A stretch of 64,000 nucleotides of DNA from the NCBI GenBank assembly GCA_018417955.1, contig JACTVC010000008.1:682001-746000 (forward strand), in the 5' to 3' direction. Below are positions 53,701-63,587 of the stretch, piece by piece (the first letter of the stretch is position 1; each line of letters begins with the position of its first letter). A program made the translations under genes and the position numbers. The notes beneath the pieces were generated by a model. It was not told the origin of the DNA and did no database searches. It saw only the letters and a program-made list of their open reading frames with translations. Source of the stretch: Laccaria trichodermophora (taxonomy: Eukaryota > Basidiomycota > Agaricomycetes > Agaricales > Hydnangiaceae).

Positions 53701-55281
53701 AGGATCTCGAACAACGCACTTGCCACCTCCAAAAGTGGCCGTAAAACCATTGTCGTCGAGTCGTCCAACAGACACGAGGGTGTATCCAACCTCAGGGGAA
53801 TAGAGAACTTCCGTAAGGCGCAGCTGCGAGATGTCGGCACCATTAGGTATGTCAATCACCATCTCGCCCTTGCCAACAGCCTGAAAATCTTGCTTGTTGG
53901 CAGCTCGGAAAGACTTCGGCGGAATCTCAACAAAATTTTTGAGATCATCTCGGTATGGCGAAATGTGAGACGTGCAACCGGAGTCATAAACCTCAGTGCG
54001 TGAAGCATTGGCGACGTTGCTATCAGCACTGACAAATGCTGCAACATGTTCAGGGGTGCCAGAGTCCTCCAGCGCAAACGGCGCATCAGCGGCTGGCGCG
54101 GGATCTTCAAATAAATCGTCAAAATCCCAGTTACTCCCTTCAGAACACCCTTCAACGCTTGCCCCTTCATCCGCCGCCTCAGAGAACCAGTCGCTATTAG
54201 TAACGGCGCCACTCTCAGGCTCGTCATCCGAATCGGAGTCCGACACAGCCTGGAGGTCAGGCATACCGTCATCTGAATCAGAGTCCGACACAGCCTGAAG
54301 GTCAGGCATGCTATCATCTGACTCATAGTCAGTGACGGCCACGGCAGCAAAAGCCCCCTCGCAATCGGAGTCTGAATTCACGCCAACAGCGGCGTTGGCA
54401 GAGCTGCTTTTTGGTGAGTCCTTCGATTTCTTTCCGTCCTTCGCTTTGTTGGGACATTTATCCCTAAAATGCCCTTCCCCTCCACAGCCCCAGCAGGAAC
54501 CACAAGGATACTTGTGGTTGCGGCCCCCAGCTTTCCCGCCCTTTGACGAAGACGCAGACGCAGTCATAGCTTCATCGCGATCATCGTCCTTGGGAGACTT
54601 CCCATTGGAACGACGTGACCGCTGAACTTTCTGCCGCTCGTACTCCTCAGAGATGAGGGAGATGAGCACGTCGGGATCGATGGTCTTCGTTGTGTGGTAG
54701 AGCTTAGCGGCGGCAAGCTGATTGGAGGCGAAGTTGGACAGGGACATAGGAAGGGATGAAATGATGGTGGAAAGGTAATCCTTGGTGTCGATCTCGACGC
54801 CAACCGTTGCTAACTCCTCGCGCTTCACACGTAGGGAATCCAGGAACTCTCGGACATTGCCCTTCTCAGGGCACTTCATGTCCAAGAAGCGCGCGCGAAG
54901 CTCTGTTTGCGCGAACGCGCCTTTCTGGGTAAATTCCATTGTGATTGCTTCCCAGCGCTCCTTAACAGTTGACTTGTTTCGAATGCGCATCAGGGCGGAA
55001 TCCGGCAATTTTTGGGTGAGCAAGGACCTGGCTGACCGCTCGTCCTTGTCCCATTTCTCGATGGCGGCGAGTTCCTCGGTAGTGGGTGCAGAGGGGTTTG
55101 CGGCAGTGGGGCGTGGGGTGGTACCAGAGAAGTGACCCCAGAACCCTTTAGCCTGGATGGCGTCTTCGAAACGGAGGGAAAATACGGCCCAGTTGAGGCC
55201 AGTAGTATCGAGCTTGGGAACAGTTGACAGGAGGATATCGTTGGTGGTGACGGACATAGTAGCAGCGTGCAAGGGGTACAC
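50770..55281 (-). CDS. Ty1/copia Gag-Pol polyprotein, intact, 1,503 residues
   Basis: Single uninterrupted frame; ATG 55281 or the ninth-codon ATG 55257. Order N to C: Gag (KWDKDERSARSLLTQ, EFLDSLRVKREELATVG), zinc knuckle CWGCGGEGHFRDKC, acidic spacer, aspartic protease YDSGCTSHI, integrase HHCC (HRRMGHISPG...CESCIYAK) and DDE core (SDLWGPAPV, HSDRGGEYLGKEF, PQHNGVAERRNRT). Reverse transcriptase follows (WVFCVKKDAGGHVVRFKARL, DIKSAYLNGEL, VVHVDDCTIAAS), then RNase H (GYADADGSMAEDR, STTESEYVA, KHIDIRFHFIR). Integrase before RT defines copia/Pseudoviridae. All catalytic residues are present, so it is probably competent for transposition. Transcribed from the right-hand LTR. Confidence 0.97.
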   Translation of the reverse strand: MYPLHAATMSVTTNDILLSTVPKLDTTGLNWAVFSLRFEDAIQAKGFWGHFSGTTPRPTAANPSAPTTEELAAIEKWDKDERSARSLLTQKLPDSALMRIRNKSTVKERWEAITMEFTQKGAFAQTELRARFLDMKCPEKGNVREFLDSLRVKREELATVGVEIDTKDYLSTIISSLPMSLSNFASNQLAAAKLYHTTKTIDPDVLISLISEEYERQKVQRSRRSNGKSPKDDDRDEAMTASASSSKGGKAGGRNHKYPCGSCWGCGGEGHFRDKCPNKAKDGKKSKDSPKSSSANAAVGVNSDSDCEGAFAAVAVTDYESDDSMPDLQAVSDSDSDDGMPDLQAVSDSDSDDEPESGAVTNSDWFSEAADEGASVEGCSEGSNWDFDDLFEDPAPAADAPFALEDSGTPEHVAAFVSADSNVANASRTEVYDSGCTSHISPYRDDLKNFVEIPPKSFRAANKQDFQAVGKGEMVIDIPNGADISQLRLTEVLYSPEVGYTLVSVGRLDDNGFTATFGGGKCVVRDPDGEELGSIPKSSRGLYKVVHEGESANAAEEAITLEQLHRRMGHISPGIAKKLVTQGFVTGVRLVSTADAEIFCESCIYAKATRKPVSKAREGERAKKFGEEVHSDLWGPAPVQTKGGRRYYITFVDDYTRLTHLYLLRSKDEAFEAYKEFEAWSTNQLEAPVRVLHSDRGGEYLGKEFTVHLKSKGTKQKLTVHHTPQHNGVAERRNRTIVERIRALLHASGLPKYLWGEAARHVVWLMNRTLTKAVDGKTPYEAALGVKPDLSGVREWGDKCWIRVEKGNKLGGRVREGRWVGVDDESKGCRVYWLDTKTVTVERNVYFDPTSASVDRLEGEDWQFVETTTDRLTSTSLSPSPAVVTPPSQPKPSHEPETPAESEHEEEEEPRKKRARKPSQRVLDILAGRAVNSSRPSDPLVAPGVQVPTVVVEETPDMLTAADLDEYVMVTEMSEAEGLEPRSLAEAKRGPDWLFWEKAIREELQTLEEAGTWELVDLPAGANLVGSKWVFCVKKDAGGHVVRFKARLVAQGFSQVPGVDYFDTFAPVAKLASIRTVLAMAAKLDFELHQIDIKSAYLNGELTENETIYMRQPPGYPAPNSSGKVCHLLKTLYGLKQSGRRWYQKLVEILVKRLAFVRSDVDQAVFYRHSGHDGHATIIVVVHVDDCTIAASTLTLIVAFKRQIAEYVEITDLGELHWLLGIEIKRDRERRTIHLSQRSYIDSIIARYNFQDLKPVSTPMETSTRLSTSQAPATTLEIAKMRDVPYLEAVGSLMYASLGTRPDISFAVQTVSRFSKNPGLAHWDAVKRIFRYLKGTADLWLSYGAAKENLVGYADADGSMAEDRHAISGYAFMLHGGAVSWSAKRQEIVSLSTTESEYVAITHAAKEGLWIRSLLSQLFPGKLDPTSLFSDNQSAIALAKDHQYHARTKHIDIRFHFIRYVIENGAIRLIYCPTDDMVADTLTKALPSAKVKHFASQLGLSVP

Positions 55282-55303
55282 AGTAAAAATAGGCAGGGTG
55301 CGC

Positions 55304-55316
55304 GGGGCCCATAACC
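55304..55316 (-). other. Primer binding site, internal initiator-tRNA type
   Basis: Immediately inside the 5' LTR the minus strand reads GGTTATGGGCCCC. This is complementary to an anticodon-stem region of initiator tRNA-Met (CAT anticodon followed by AACC), the half-tRNA priming used by Drosophila copia, rather than the tRNA 3' end. Confidence 0.65.
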
Positions 55317-55700
55317 TGTAAGATTAGCTATACGAAGATAACGTAGACTCAGTGTTTGCGCAGGTAAGCCAAACGACTGTTGGATTCACCTATACGAAGA
55401 TAACGTAGACTACAGGTGAATCAGTAAAGTGAATAGAAAGTAAGTAAAAGATATTCACCTCAGTGTTTGTGCAGGTAAGCCAAACGACTGAGGTGTAAGT
55501 ATGTAGACTAGAGTATTTAACTGCTACGGAGAAATAAAAAGGCACGCAGTAGATTTGGACGCGTGCAAGGAACGTATCACGAGTAATACAGAATATGAAA
55601 TACGGAGGAACATGTGAGTAAGGGGAACTAAATGTAAGTAAAAGAATTTCTCCGAAGATATGGAGACGGCGAGGACGTCGTCACCTTGATTATTCCAACA
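55317..55700 (-). promoter_or_regulatory. 5' LTR of the copia element (promoter end)
   Basis: 384 bp, TGTAAG...CCAACA on the plus strand, followed by target duplication CAGTC (55701-55705). It differs from its partner at 55470 (T versus C) and 55667 (C versus T), both CG/TG differences. Confidence 0.93.
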
Positions 55701-57053
55701 CAGTCCGTAACCGCGTGTCCGCCCTCTTCCCAACCTTTTCCTCCACGCTTTTGTCTTCCTCTTTCCAAGTACATACACATTAGCGAAGGCGGCCGCGACT
55801 CACACGTCAACCCCAATGTCAAGCTATGTCAATCAATTCCCAAGCTCACTCTATTTTTTTTTTTGGTTCGACGAAATCGGGTCCGCGAAAGGGCTTGAAG
55901 ACCCGAAAGTGCCATGTGGATCCAGAATGGCGTATTCTTTCGTGGATGATAGATCGTGTGATTGCTTTTTTCGACTTGTGTGTGCCTGCCGATTTGGTTT
56001 GAAAGAGTTCTGAGGTGTCTTCTTGCTCTCGGGTTTGCGTTTGGGGATTTAACCTCTCGAGGCGGGTATCCGAATCGTCTTTGCTTTTTGCGTATCTCTG
56101 TCAAGTACACTGTCCTTGAACTTTTGGATTTACTGCCAAGAATAAGGAGTCTCCCAAGGTCGTCCGAGTCTGCGCCAGGTGAACAACGTTCGCAAAATAC
56201 ATTATATACAACTAGTTGGAGGGACACACGCTAATTTACTTTGAGTATAGTACAGCGAGGGGCGATTGAATGTATAGAGTGTACGACGTCCGTTGCACGT
56301 TTACGAATACCTAGGGCCCCGAAGGGCAGGGCTGCCTGCCTTGAGGTTCACTAAAGCCGCTGCAAGTGAATATTGAAGATCGACGGGCAGGGTAATATCT
56401 GGTAATATTAGTTGACACTAATTGGGCCACGGGATTTTGGAAAATCTAACTCTGGTTGTGTGTGCCCTTGAGCCTGAGCCTCCGTTCACTGGCTACATAC
56501 CGTTTGGGTTATATGTGATACCACTGGCATGCTTTGAAAACGCAATTTTCTTCGTCTCGCACGTTTGCAACTTTCGACTCCCGCACTAGTGGTGACAAAT
56601 AAGTTTGATCTCCCGCGACGATGATATACGAGGTTGATATATGTACCTCAAGCTTGTACTTCGATTAGATGGGGGAATGGACGAATGGGTACGTAGGCTG
56701 GATCTGTGCCAGTGTGTGGCATGCCGACGTCGTGCCTTTGAACTCAAGTTGCTGCTCCGCGGAAGTCCTTCAGATATTCAGATCTGCTCTGCGACACTTC
56801 TTGATGTTCCTGGATATCGATATTTTAGTTCAACCTGGGAATCACACCGTTTTTCAAGTTTTGCGACCCTCGATTTGGAGTTCAAAGTAAAAAAATTGGC
56901 AGCGGTGGACGGGCCGTCATTTCGAAATTTCATTGTCTGAGGAACTCCAGAATATATTGGACTCGGAATATATATTCCTGGGAGCAGCAAGGTTCGACCT
57001 GAGATGGGGGAGGTCGAGAGCCCAATCTGAATAGACGATAGATCGACATGTAC

Positions 57054-57318
57054 TATGCCCTACCAGGACCTCGGCACCCCCGCACAGTCGGCAGTCACAA
57101 AACGTCACATTTTTTGGCGGAAGAACGTGACAGATTGTGACTGCCGAAATAACAGAACTTCGTCAATTCATCGTTTTTCTGGACGGAGAAAAGCGGAATT
57201 AGGTTGGATTAGGTCCAGGAGGCCCTCTCTAAAATTTTGTGGCAAGAGGTTTGGTGGAAGGGTTCGAATTCAAAAATGTGCCGACTGAGAGGGGGTGCCG
57301 AGGTCCTGGTAGGGCATA
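57054..57318. mobile_element. 265-bp MITE with GTAC target duplication
   Basis: TATGCCCTACCAGGACCTCG starts at 57054 and is perfectly inverted to end at 57318 (27-bp arms reaching GGCACCCC). GTAC flanks both sides (57050-57053, 57319-57322). The duplicated copy lacks the element and shows the empty site GTGTACGTAAT (60161 region). A second inner inverted pair, CGGCAGTCACAA/TTGTGACTGCCG, extends the hairpin. Non-coding; superfamily unknown. Confidence 0.92.
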
Positions 57319-57417
57319 GTACGTAATTTTAACATGGCATCAGGATCAGCCTATCAGGTACGCCACATGGCGGTGTTTGGTTCAAGTTGGGACTTTTGCT
57401 TGGTGATCGCGTGAACG

Positions 57418-60199
57418 ACGCGTATATTTTTGGCGCGTTTTAATCATGTGATGTTGCTGGCATGGTCACGCTACTATGCGTCACGACGATTTTGACAAAG
57501 TACCCACTGCACTGTCACATCTCGGCCTATTTCCCCCCTGCAAACGCCCGTCATGGTGTACATCCCTATTTCCCTGCCTAAGCAATTCGCGTGCTCTTGC
57601 TTCCCATAGCCATGTGGTGACAAGTTTAACTGAGGCCATCTCGCTTCAACTCCATCTTTGCAACCCATAGGACTAAAGCTTATCTCGCAGGATGATTAGC
57701 AGTAGGTCCTTCCGTCTACAACTTGCACTGCACGCCGATAGATATGGATATCCTTCAACGGCACTACTGAGCCCCACCGTGCTGATTTCTAAGGATAACC
57801 TCTTGGTACTGCTTGCTCCGAACCGACGCTGCGGAAGTTAAACGGACGACTTCTGAGGCTTTGATGCTGGAGAGATCTCTCTTGCTCCAATGATGACCAA
57901 CACGGTTCTATCTTTCAAGTAACAACCTTGACAACATCTGCGTAATATGAAGTTTCAGGTATAGGTGGAGCCACTCAGTTGCAAAACTGAGGCCGAGCAC
58001 TCTTCAAAGTTGATCAAAAGCTCTATTCTTCGTATTCCAAGGCCCGTGGCGCTTAACGCTACATCTGACACAGGATGGCTAACAATAGGTTCTTCCTTCT
58101 ACAACTTCACTGTACGCTGATAGATATAGATATCCTCCAACGGCACCACAGCGTGCTGATTCTTCGGTACTGTTAATTCAAATGGACGACTTCTGAGGCT
58201 TTATCGCTGGCAAGAAATCTTTCTTGGTCAATGACCAACATGATCGGGACAACATTTGCATGACATCACGCTCCAAGAATCGATGGGACCACTCAGATTT
58301 CATTCATCCAAAACTGAAGCTGAGCACTGAGCTCGGATCCTCGGACCTCAAAGGCCCGCGGCGCCTAAGACTACACATCAATAGATCCTTGGTGCCCTCC
58401 ACGCGAGACGGAACGCACGACGCACCGTCCTTCCTCCGAGATGCACAAATTGGCGTAAAGGCGGGCCAGTGCATGACGACTTTAGATTTCCCGTTATGCC
58501 CGAATCACCGTGCCGGTTCCTCCGGGGGGACCTTTGACAAGTTTGGACGTTGCAAAGACGGTGGGACTTGCATGCCCGAGGATACCCGTTTGGCAAGGAA
58601 TTTCTTCCTTATCTTATCGAGAAAGGGTTGGGATTTTCAAATACCATTGACAACCCCATTGCGAGTACGTCAAAAAACATTCTCCATCCTGCGAAAATGG
58701 TAAACTGAACATCGAGCTTTTTCTTTTTCGGTGAGCTCTCAATTGGATTTAACTGTCGTTCAAGGGACGTAGCAGGTACATTTGATCCACTTCAAAGTTC
58801 AATATCAAGGTCCAACGTTCGACGCTCAACCACTGAACAGAGTTTCTTCTCATTCTCAATTCAAGACGCATTCTGGCTCTCTGGTAATCGCAGGTACGCC
58901 TTTTTTCTCCACGCCTTTGTCCTCTTCTCAGGTACATACACATTAGCGAAGGCGGCCGCGACTCACACGTCAATCCCCAATGTCAGTCTCAATCAATTCC
59001 CAAGCTCACTCTAATTTTATGTTCGACGAAATCGGGTCCGCGAAAGGACATGAAGACCCGGACAGTGCCATGTGGATCCAGGATGGCGTTTGTGGATGAT
59101 AGATCGTGTGATTGCTTTTTTACGCTGTGTGTGTGCCTGCCGATTTGGTTTAGCTACAGAAAGACGTTCCGACGTGTCTTCTTGCTGCGTTTGGGGATTT
59201 TACATACGGAGGTGGATGTTCGAATTGTCTTTGCTTTGCTTTCAGCGTATCTCTGTTAAGTACACTGTCCTTGAACCTTTGGATTTACCGCCAAGAATGG
59301 GGATCCGGAGTTCTCCCAAGGCCGTCTGCAGAGGTGAACAACGTTCGCAAAATACGTTACAAATAATTGGAGGGACACATGCTAATTTACTCTGAGCATA
59401 GTATGGCGAGTGGCAATTGAATGTATAGAGTGTATGACGTACCGTTGCACGTTTACGAATCACTAGGGCCCCGAAGGGCAGGGCTGCTGCCTGCCTTGAG
59501 GTTCACTAAAACCGCTACATTCAATTGAGCGAAGATCGACGGGCGGGGTAAATGTCACTAATGGACCAGGGGATTTTGGACGATCCAACTCCGGTTGTGT
59601 GTGCCCTTGAACCTGCAGGCTTACCGTTCGGGTTATATGTGATACCACTGACATGAAAACGCAATGTCCTTCGCATCGCACGTTTGCTACTTTCGACCGG
59701 CGCAAAATCAAGTTTTGATCTCCCGCGACGATGATTTACGAGGGTTGATATCGTACCTCGAGTTGTAAGGGACTTGATTATGGGATGCATGGGGGAATGG
59801 ACGAATGGGTAGGATCTGTACCAGTGTGCGGCATGTCGGGCGTCGTGCCTTTGACAAGATCCAAGTTGCTGCTCCGCGGAAGTCCTTCAGATCTGCTCCG
59901 CGACATTTATTGTTGTTCCTAGATATTTCAGTTAAACCTGGAGATATGTAGATCACACCGTTTTTCAAGTTTTGCCACCCTCGATTTTCGAAATTAGAAG
60001 TAGAGGAAAAGAATTGGCAGCGGCGGACAGGCCGACGTATTCGAAATTCTAATGTCTGAGAAACTCCAGAATATGTACTGTATAATATATTCCAGGGAGC
60101 ACCTGAGATGGAGGAGGTCGAGGCTTGAGCCCAATTCAAATAGACGATAGATTGACGGCGTGTACGTAATGTTAACTTGGGCATCAAGGTACGCCACAA
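57418..60199. repeat. Tandem duplication, second copy
   Basis: About 2.8-kb copy of 48886-57368 without the copia element and the MITE. Small indels and substitutions are spread throughout. No gene recognised. Confidence 0.85.
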
Positions 60200-60944
60200 A
60201 GCCCCGTTGTAAGTATGTATATATACATAGTCGACATATGGTAAACGAAAAACGTGTTGGGACCTAACTAAAAAACTTACGGGGGGTGCACACTGACAGT
60301 AGTGACTGTCGTTACACGAGAGAGAGTGAAGTTTGCTGATGGGTGTTTTTCTGTTTCTGTTGATCGATGCGATCAACTTGCAATTGGACTCTGGGAGTTG
60401 GTGACGAAGCAGGTGAGCAGATGACAACGATGACATGGGTAGTGGAGACGACGGAGACAACACATATGATATTATTGAGAGAGGACAAGGTCAACTGAGC
60501 AATTGAAATAACGTTAACAAAAGCGGCATGTCAAGAAGCGGAAGCAAATCGAGTGGCGCACGTGCGTTATAGTTAGTTAGCGAGCTGTCTCTTTGCTTGT
60601 CCTAGAGGTACGTTCCTCGCCATCGAGGCACGGTAGGGGAGGGATGGGGAACAAGACAACAACACAGATCCCTCAGCCCATCCACCCATCACTTACTTCG
60701 GGGTAAGCGAAAAAAAGACATAGGTTGCCAAACAACGAACGAACGCACGTTCGAATGTCTTACCGTTTAGGTTTTTACCCAAGCGGATGCCAGAACCTGA
60801 CTGACTTTTACGCGCTTACCCATACGGAGATATCTCATGGACCCTTCTTCCTCTACACAACTTACTTTATCATTCCGGCCCCTTCGCCGATTACCCTCTT
60901 ACTTAACCACACCCTTATGCGAAGACCACCTCCGTTGACTCCCT
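60200..60944. other. Intergenic region upstream of the membrane-protein gene
   Basis: No gene supported. A short plus-strand frame (60725-60955) overlaps the start of the next gene and has no domain. C/T-rich sequence lies directly upstream of ATG 60945. Confidence 0.4.
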
Positions 60945-62484
60945 ATGTCCACTAATTTATCGGTTCCTCACGATGCTGCGACGCTGTGAGTTCGCTCTTT
61001 CTCTTTTGATTTCGAGTCTGGGCTGAAGGTAGTTGAATACCTGTGTAGAGGCGGTTCTATGGTAAGCCCACACGATCCCCTCTCCTCTCCTCTCATGCTA
61101 AATTCATCTTTGTTCTTCAGCTAGTTTCCGCGTTCTTAAGCTGGGGTCTTCTCGGTGTTCTCGCTCTTCAAACTTGTACGTCCTCTCCCTCCCCCCCTCC
61201 TCTCTCTCACACGGAATTGGAATCAAAAGACACATACTACATCGCCTTCCCAAACGACCGCTTCCTCGCCAAGCTCCTCGTATACGGCATCTTCATCTGC
61301 GAGGCCGTACAAACGCTCATTATTTCACATGACACATTTCAAGTTTTCGTTGTCAATTTTGGGGATTTACATTCTATGGATTCGATGCATACGAATTGGT
61401 TCTCTATTCCTATTGCTGGGGGGATCAGTGAGTCTTTCTTCTTCCCCCTCTCCCTCTTTCGCTCTTCTTCTGAGTGCGTTGGCTGATGGTTTTTTTGTTT
61501 TTGTTTTTGAAGCTGGGTGCATTGGTCAACTATTCTTTGCCTATCGGATAAATATGATTTCGGAGACGAGGACAGTGCCGGTACTTATCATCATTGTGCG
61601 TTCCCCCTTATAATCAACAACCCTCGGATGACTCACTATACATAGCTCTCCGCGGCTTCGGGAGTGTCAGCGCTCATAGCTGGAGCGCAGTTCTATTCAG
61701 CAGAGAGCTTTAGCGCGTTAAGAAGCAACACACTAACTTCTGTCGGGGTGAGTTTTGTTGATTGGGTTTTCGTGTGATCCCTTCTTCTGACTGACTCCGT
61801 GCTTGTCGTAGATCTGGAACGGGACGGGTGCGATGTGCGATATTATTATCGCTCTTTCTATGCCATACTATGTACGTCTTCTTGCTGTTAAGGGGGATGA
61901 GAACTGATGATATTGGGTTGTAGATTCTGAAGAAAGGAACAGGGCTCCCCGCCACACACGCCATCATCATCAAAATCATGAGTCTCCTCATTGAAACAGG
62001 CGTCGTCACAGCCGTCATAGCCATGGTGCACCTAGTCCTCTACTTTGCATTCACAGACGCCTTCCTCGTTCCAGGCGTAACCATCTCAAAAGTATACGCC
62101 AACACCATGCTCATGATCCTCAACAACCGTTTGAGGATTATTGGAGGCAGGATTGAAGAGCGGCAGGAGAGTATGGATGATAAAGCGACGGATGTGTCGT
62201 TTAGGAATCCGACGAATTCAGGGAGGACGCAGATACATGTTTCGAGGGATCGGTTGACGTTTAGGTTGAATGATATTTCGATACGGACGGATGTGGAGAG
62301 GCGGGTTGATTTTGATTTGCCTGTTTCTTCGAGTTCGGTGCGTTCTTCCCCTCTTGTCTTTTTTTTTCTTTTTGACTAAGATGGTTGTTTGGTGTAGGCG
62401 AAGGAGAAGGGAGATTCGTCGTCTGAATCTGAGCATGACCTTATTCAGATACCGCCTCTTGGGATGACTGCGCATGCGGTGTAA
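60945..62484 (+). CDS. DUF6534-type multi-pass membrane protein, nine exons, 350 residues
   Basis: Exons 60945-60985, 61049-61061 (only 13 nt), 61121-61175, 61230-61427, 61513-61595, 61646-61747, 61812-61871, 61924-62337 and 62398-62484; all introns GT..AG and phases consistent. Starts MSTNLSVPHDAATLGGSM. Hydrophobic helices: FLSWGLLGVLALQTYTYY, LVYGIFICEAVQTLI, CIGQLFFAYRI, VLIIILSAASGVSALIAG, MCDIIIALSMPYY, and VVTAVIAMVHLVLYFAF. The family signature near the end is SKVYANTMLMILNNR. The C-terminal tail is cytosolic, Ser/Asp-rich. Seven-helix proteins of this kind are expanded in mushroom fungi and their function is unknown. The gene is CpG-rich and intact. Confidence 0.85.
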
Positions 62485-62810
62485 CAGTGCTTGCTACCTT
62501 GGACTTTGTGTGTGAAATGTAGAAGTATCTTCTCGGTTGTATATCTTAGCTTAGTATCATTGCTTTGTGTAAGCGTATTTTTGGGGTGATAAAATTAGGT
62601 TGAAAAGCCCTTTTGACTCGGATGCGTTGTTGAAGAGAGATATCTTTGAGCGCGTCTTGAACAAATTGCTTGAAGCCTCGGAAACCGAAGGGTGGTTCTG
62701 GAGTCATTTGATTAGAAGTATATTCCTTGTACGTTTCTGCGAGTTGATTGAGTGCAGTGCATACAACGGTTCTAGGATCCGAGCAGATAGGCAAGCTTCC
62801 CCTCCGACGA

Positions 62811-63508
62811 CTACGCCTTGAACTTTGCCACCTTGCCCCTCTGCAACCACGCCATCCCATTCTCCTTTTCCCAATTCACCTTCATCTTCAACACCTCCCT
62901 AGACACCTTCCCCACCCTCGCCGCCTGCCTCCGTTTACTCAAATGCGAGGTATCAAGCCCGACGCCAACTTCCCTACCCACCACCAATTTCGTCTTTATC
63001 TTTGTCTTCTTGCCTTCTTCGTAGATACGGCGTGGAAGGGCGTTTGGTGGTGAAGTGGAGAGACGCCAGGCGAATACGTCGACTAGGACGGGGCCTGTGG
63101 ATGTTTCTGCTTGTTGATGTTTCCCTTTTTGTTTCTTTGGGATGTGTGTCATTTCGCGCTGGGTGCGGAAGATTTGGACTTCGTTTGCGTCTTCGAGGGC
63201 GCGCATTACGTCTCGGACGAAGCTGTGTGGTTGTGAGTTTGGGACTTACTTTGAGAGAAGAGGTGGACGTACCCGAGAGAACGAATTGGATGTTCAGGGT
63301 GTGGTGGTGGGTGACCGAGGGGTGGTAAGCTTGGTCGTACAGTGAATGGTTTAAAGTCGGGTGGTGGCGGGATTTTATGAGCTAGTTTGAGGAGTTCTGC
63401 TTTTGTCCAGCCATTTTCAGATGGGTTCTCTTTGATGACCTGCCTGAGGATCTTTATACCCAGCGACAGAGGAGACGAAGCAGCGTTCACGTTCATCCAC
63501 GACGACAT
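62811..63508 (-). CDS. Hypothetical basic protein, two exons, 215 residues
   Basis: ATG 63508 (MSSWMNVNAASSPLSLGIKI), exon 1 to 63273, 50-bp intron (63223-63272) and exon 2 63222-62811. The middle has KENPSENGWTKAELLKLAHK and a Pro-rich stretch PPPPDFKPF. After the splice comes FVRDVMRALEDANEVQIFRT. The C-terminus is Lys/Arg-rich (LSKRRQAARVGKVSREVLKM). An organellar-ribosome or RNA-associated role would suit the basicity, but I recognise no family. It starts only 79 bp from the divergent DCP1 start. 62485-62810 has no gene. Confidence 0.62.
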
Positions 63509-63587
63509 GGTGGATGAAAATGTGACGGGGTCAGTACATAATACCAAATAACAAACAGTCTGCATTGTACCACCAACCAACCACCTC
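63509..63587. promoter_or_regulatory. 79-bp divergent intergenic region
   Basis: It lies between the start codons of the hypothetical protein (minus) and DCP1 (plus) and must hold both leaders or a bidirectional promoter. If the minus-strand gene starts further upstream, the two coding regions would touch. No TATA box seen. Confidence 0.45.

Larger units (their letters stand above)
48886..57368. repeat. Tandem duplication, first copy (interrupted by copia and a MITE)
   Basis: 48886-50378 plus 55706-57368 matches 57418-60199 in order and orientation: GGCGCGTTTT(G/A)ATCATGTGATG, GGATACCC(A/G)TTTGGCAAG, CATTAGCGAAGGCGGCCGCG, AGGGCCCCGAAGGGCAGGG and GGTACGCCACA at the end. Without the copia element and the MITE the copy is about 2.9 kb. 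No gene recognised; the frames are short. Confidence 0.85.

Noticed and set aside
54564..54803. Plus- and minus-strand frames inside the copia ORF
   Set aside because: Shadows of the intact 1,503-codon polyprotein frame.
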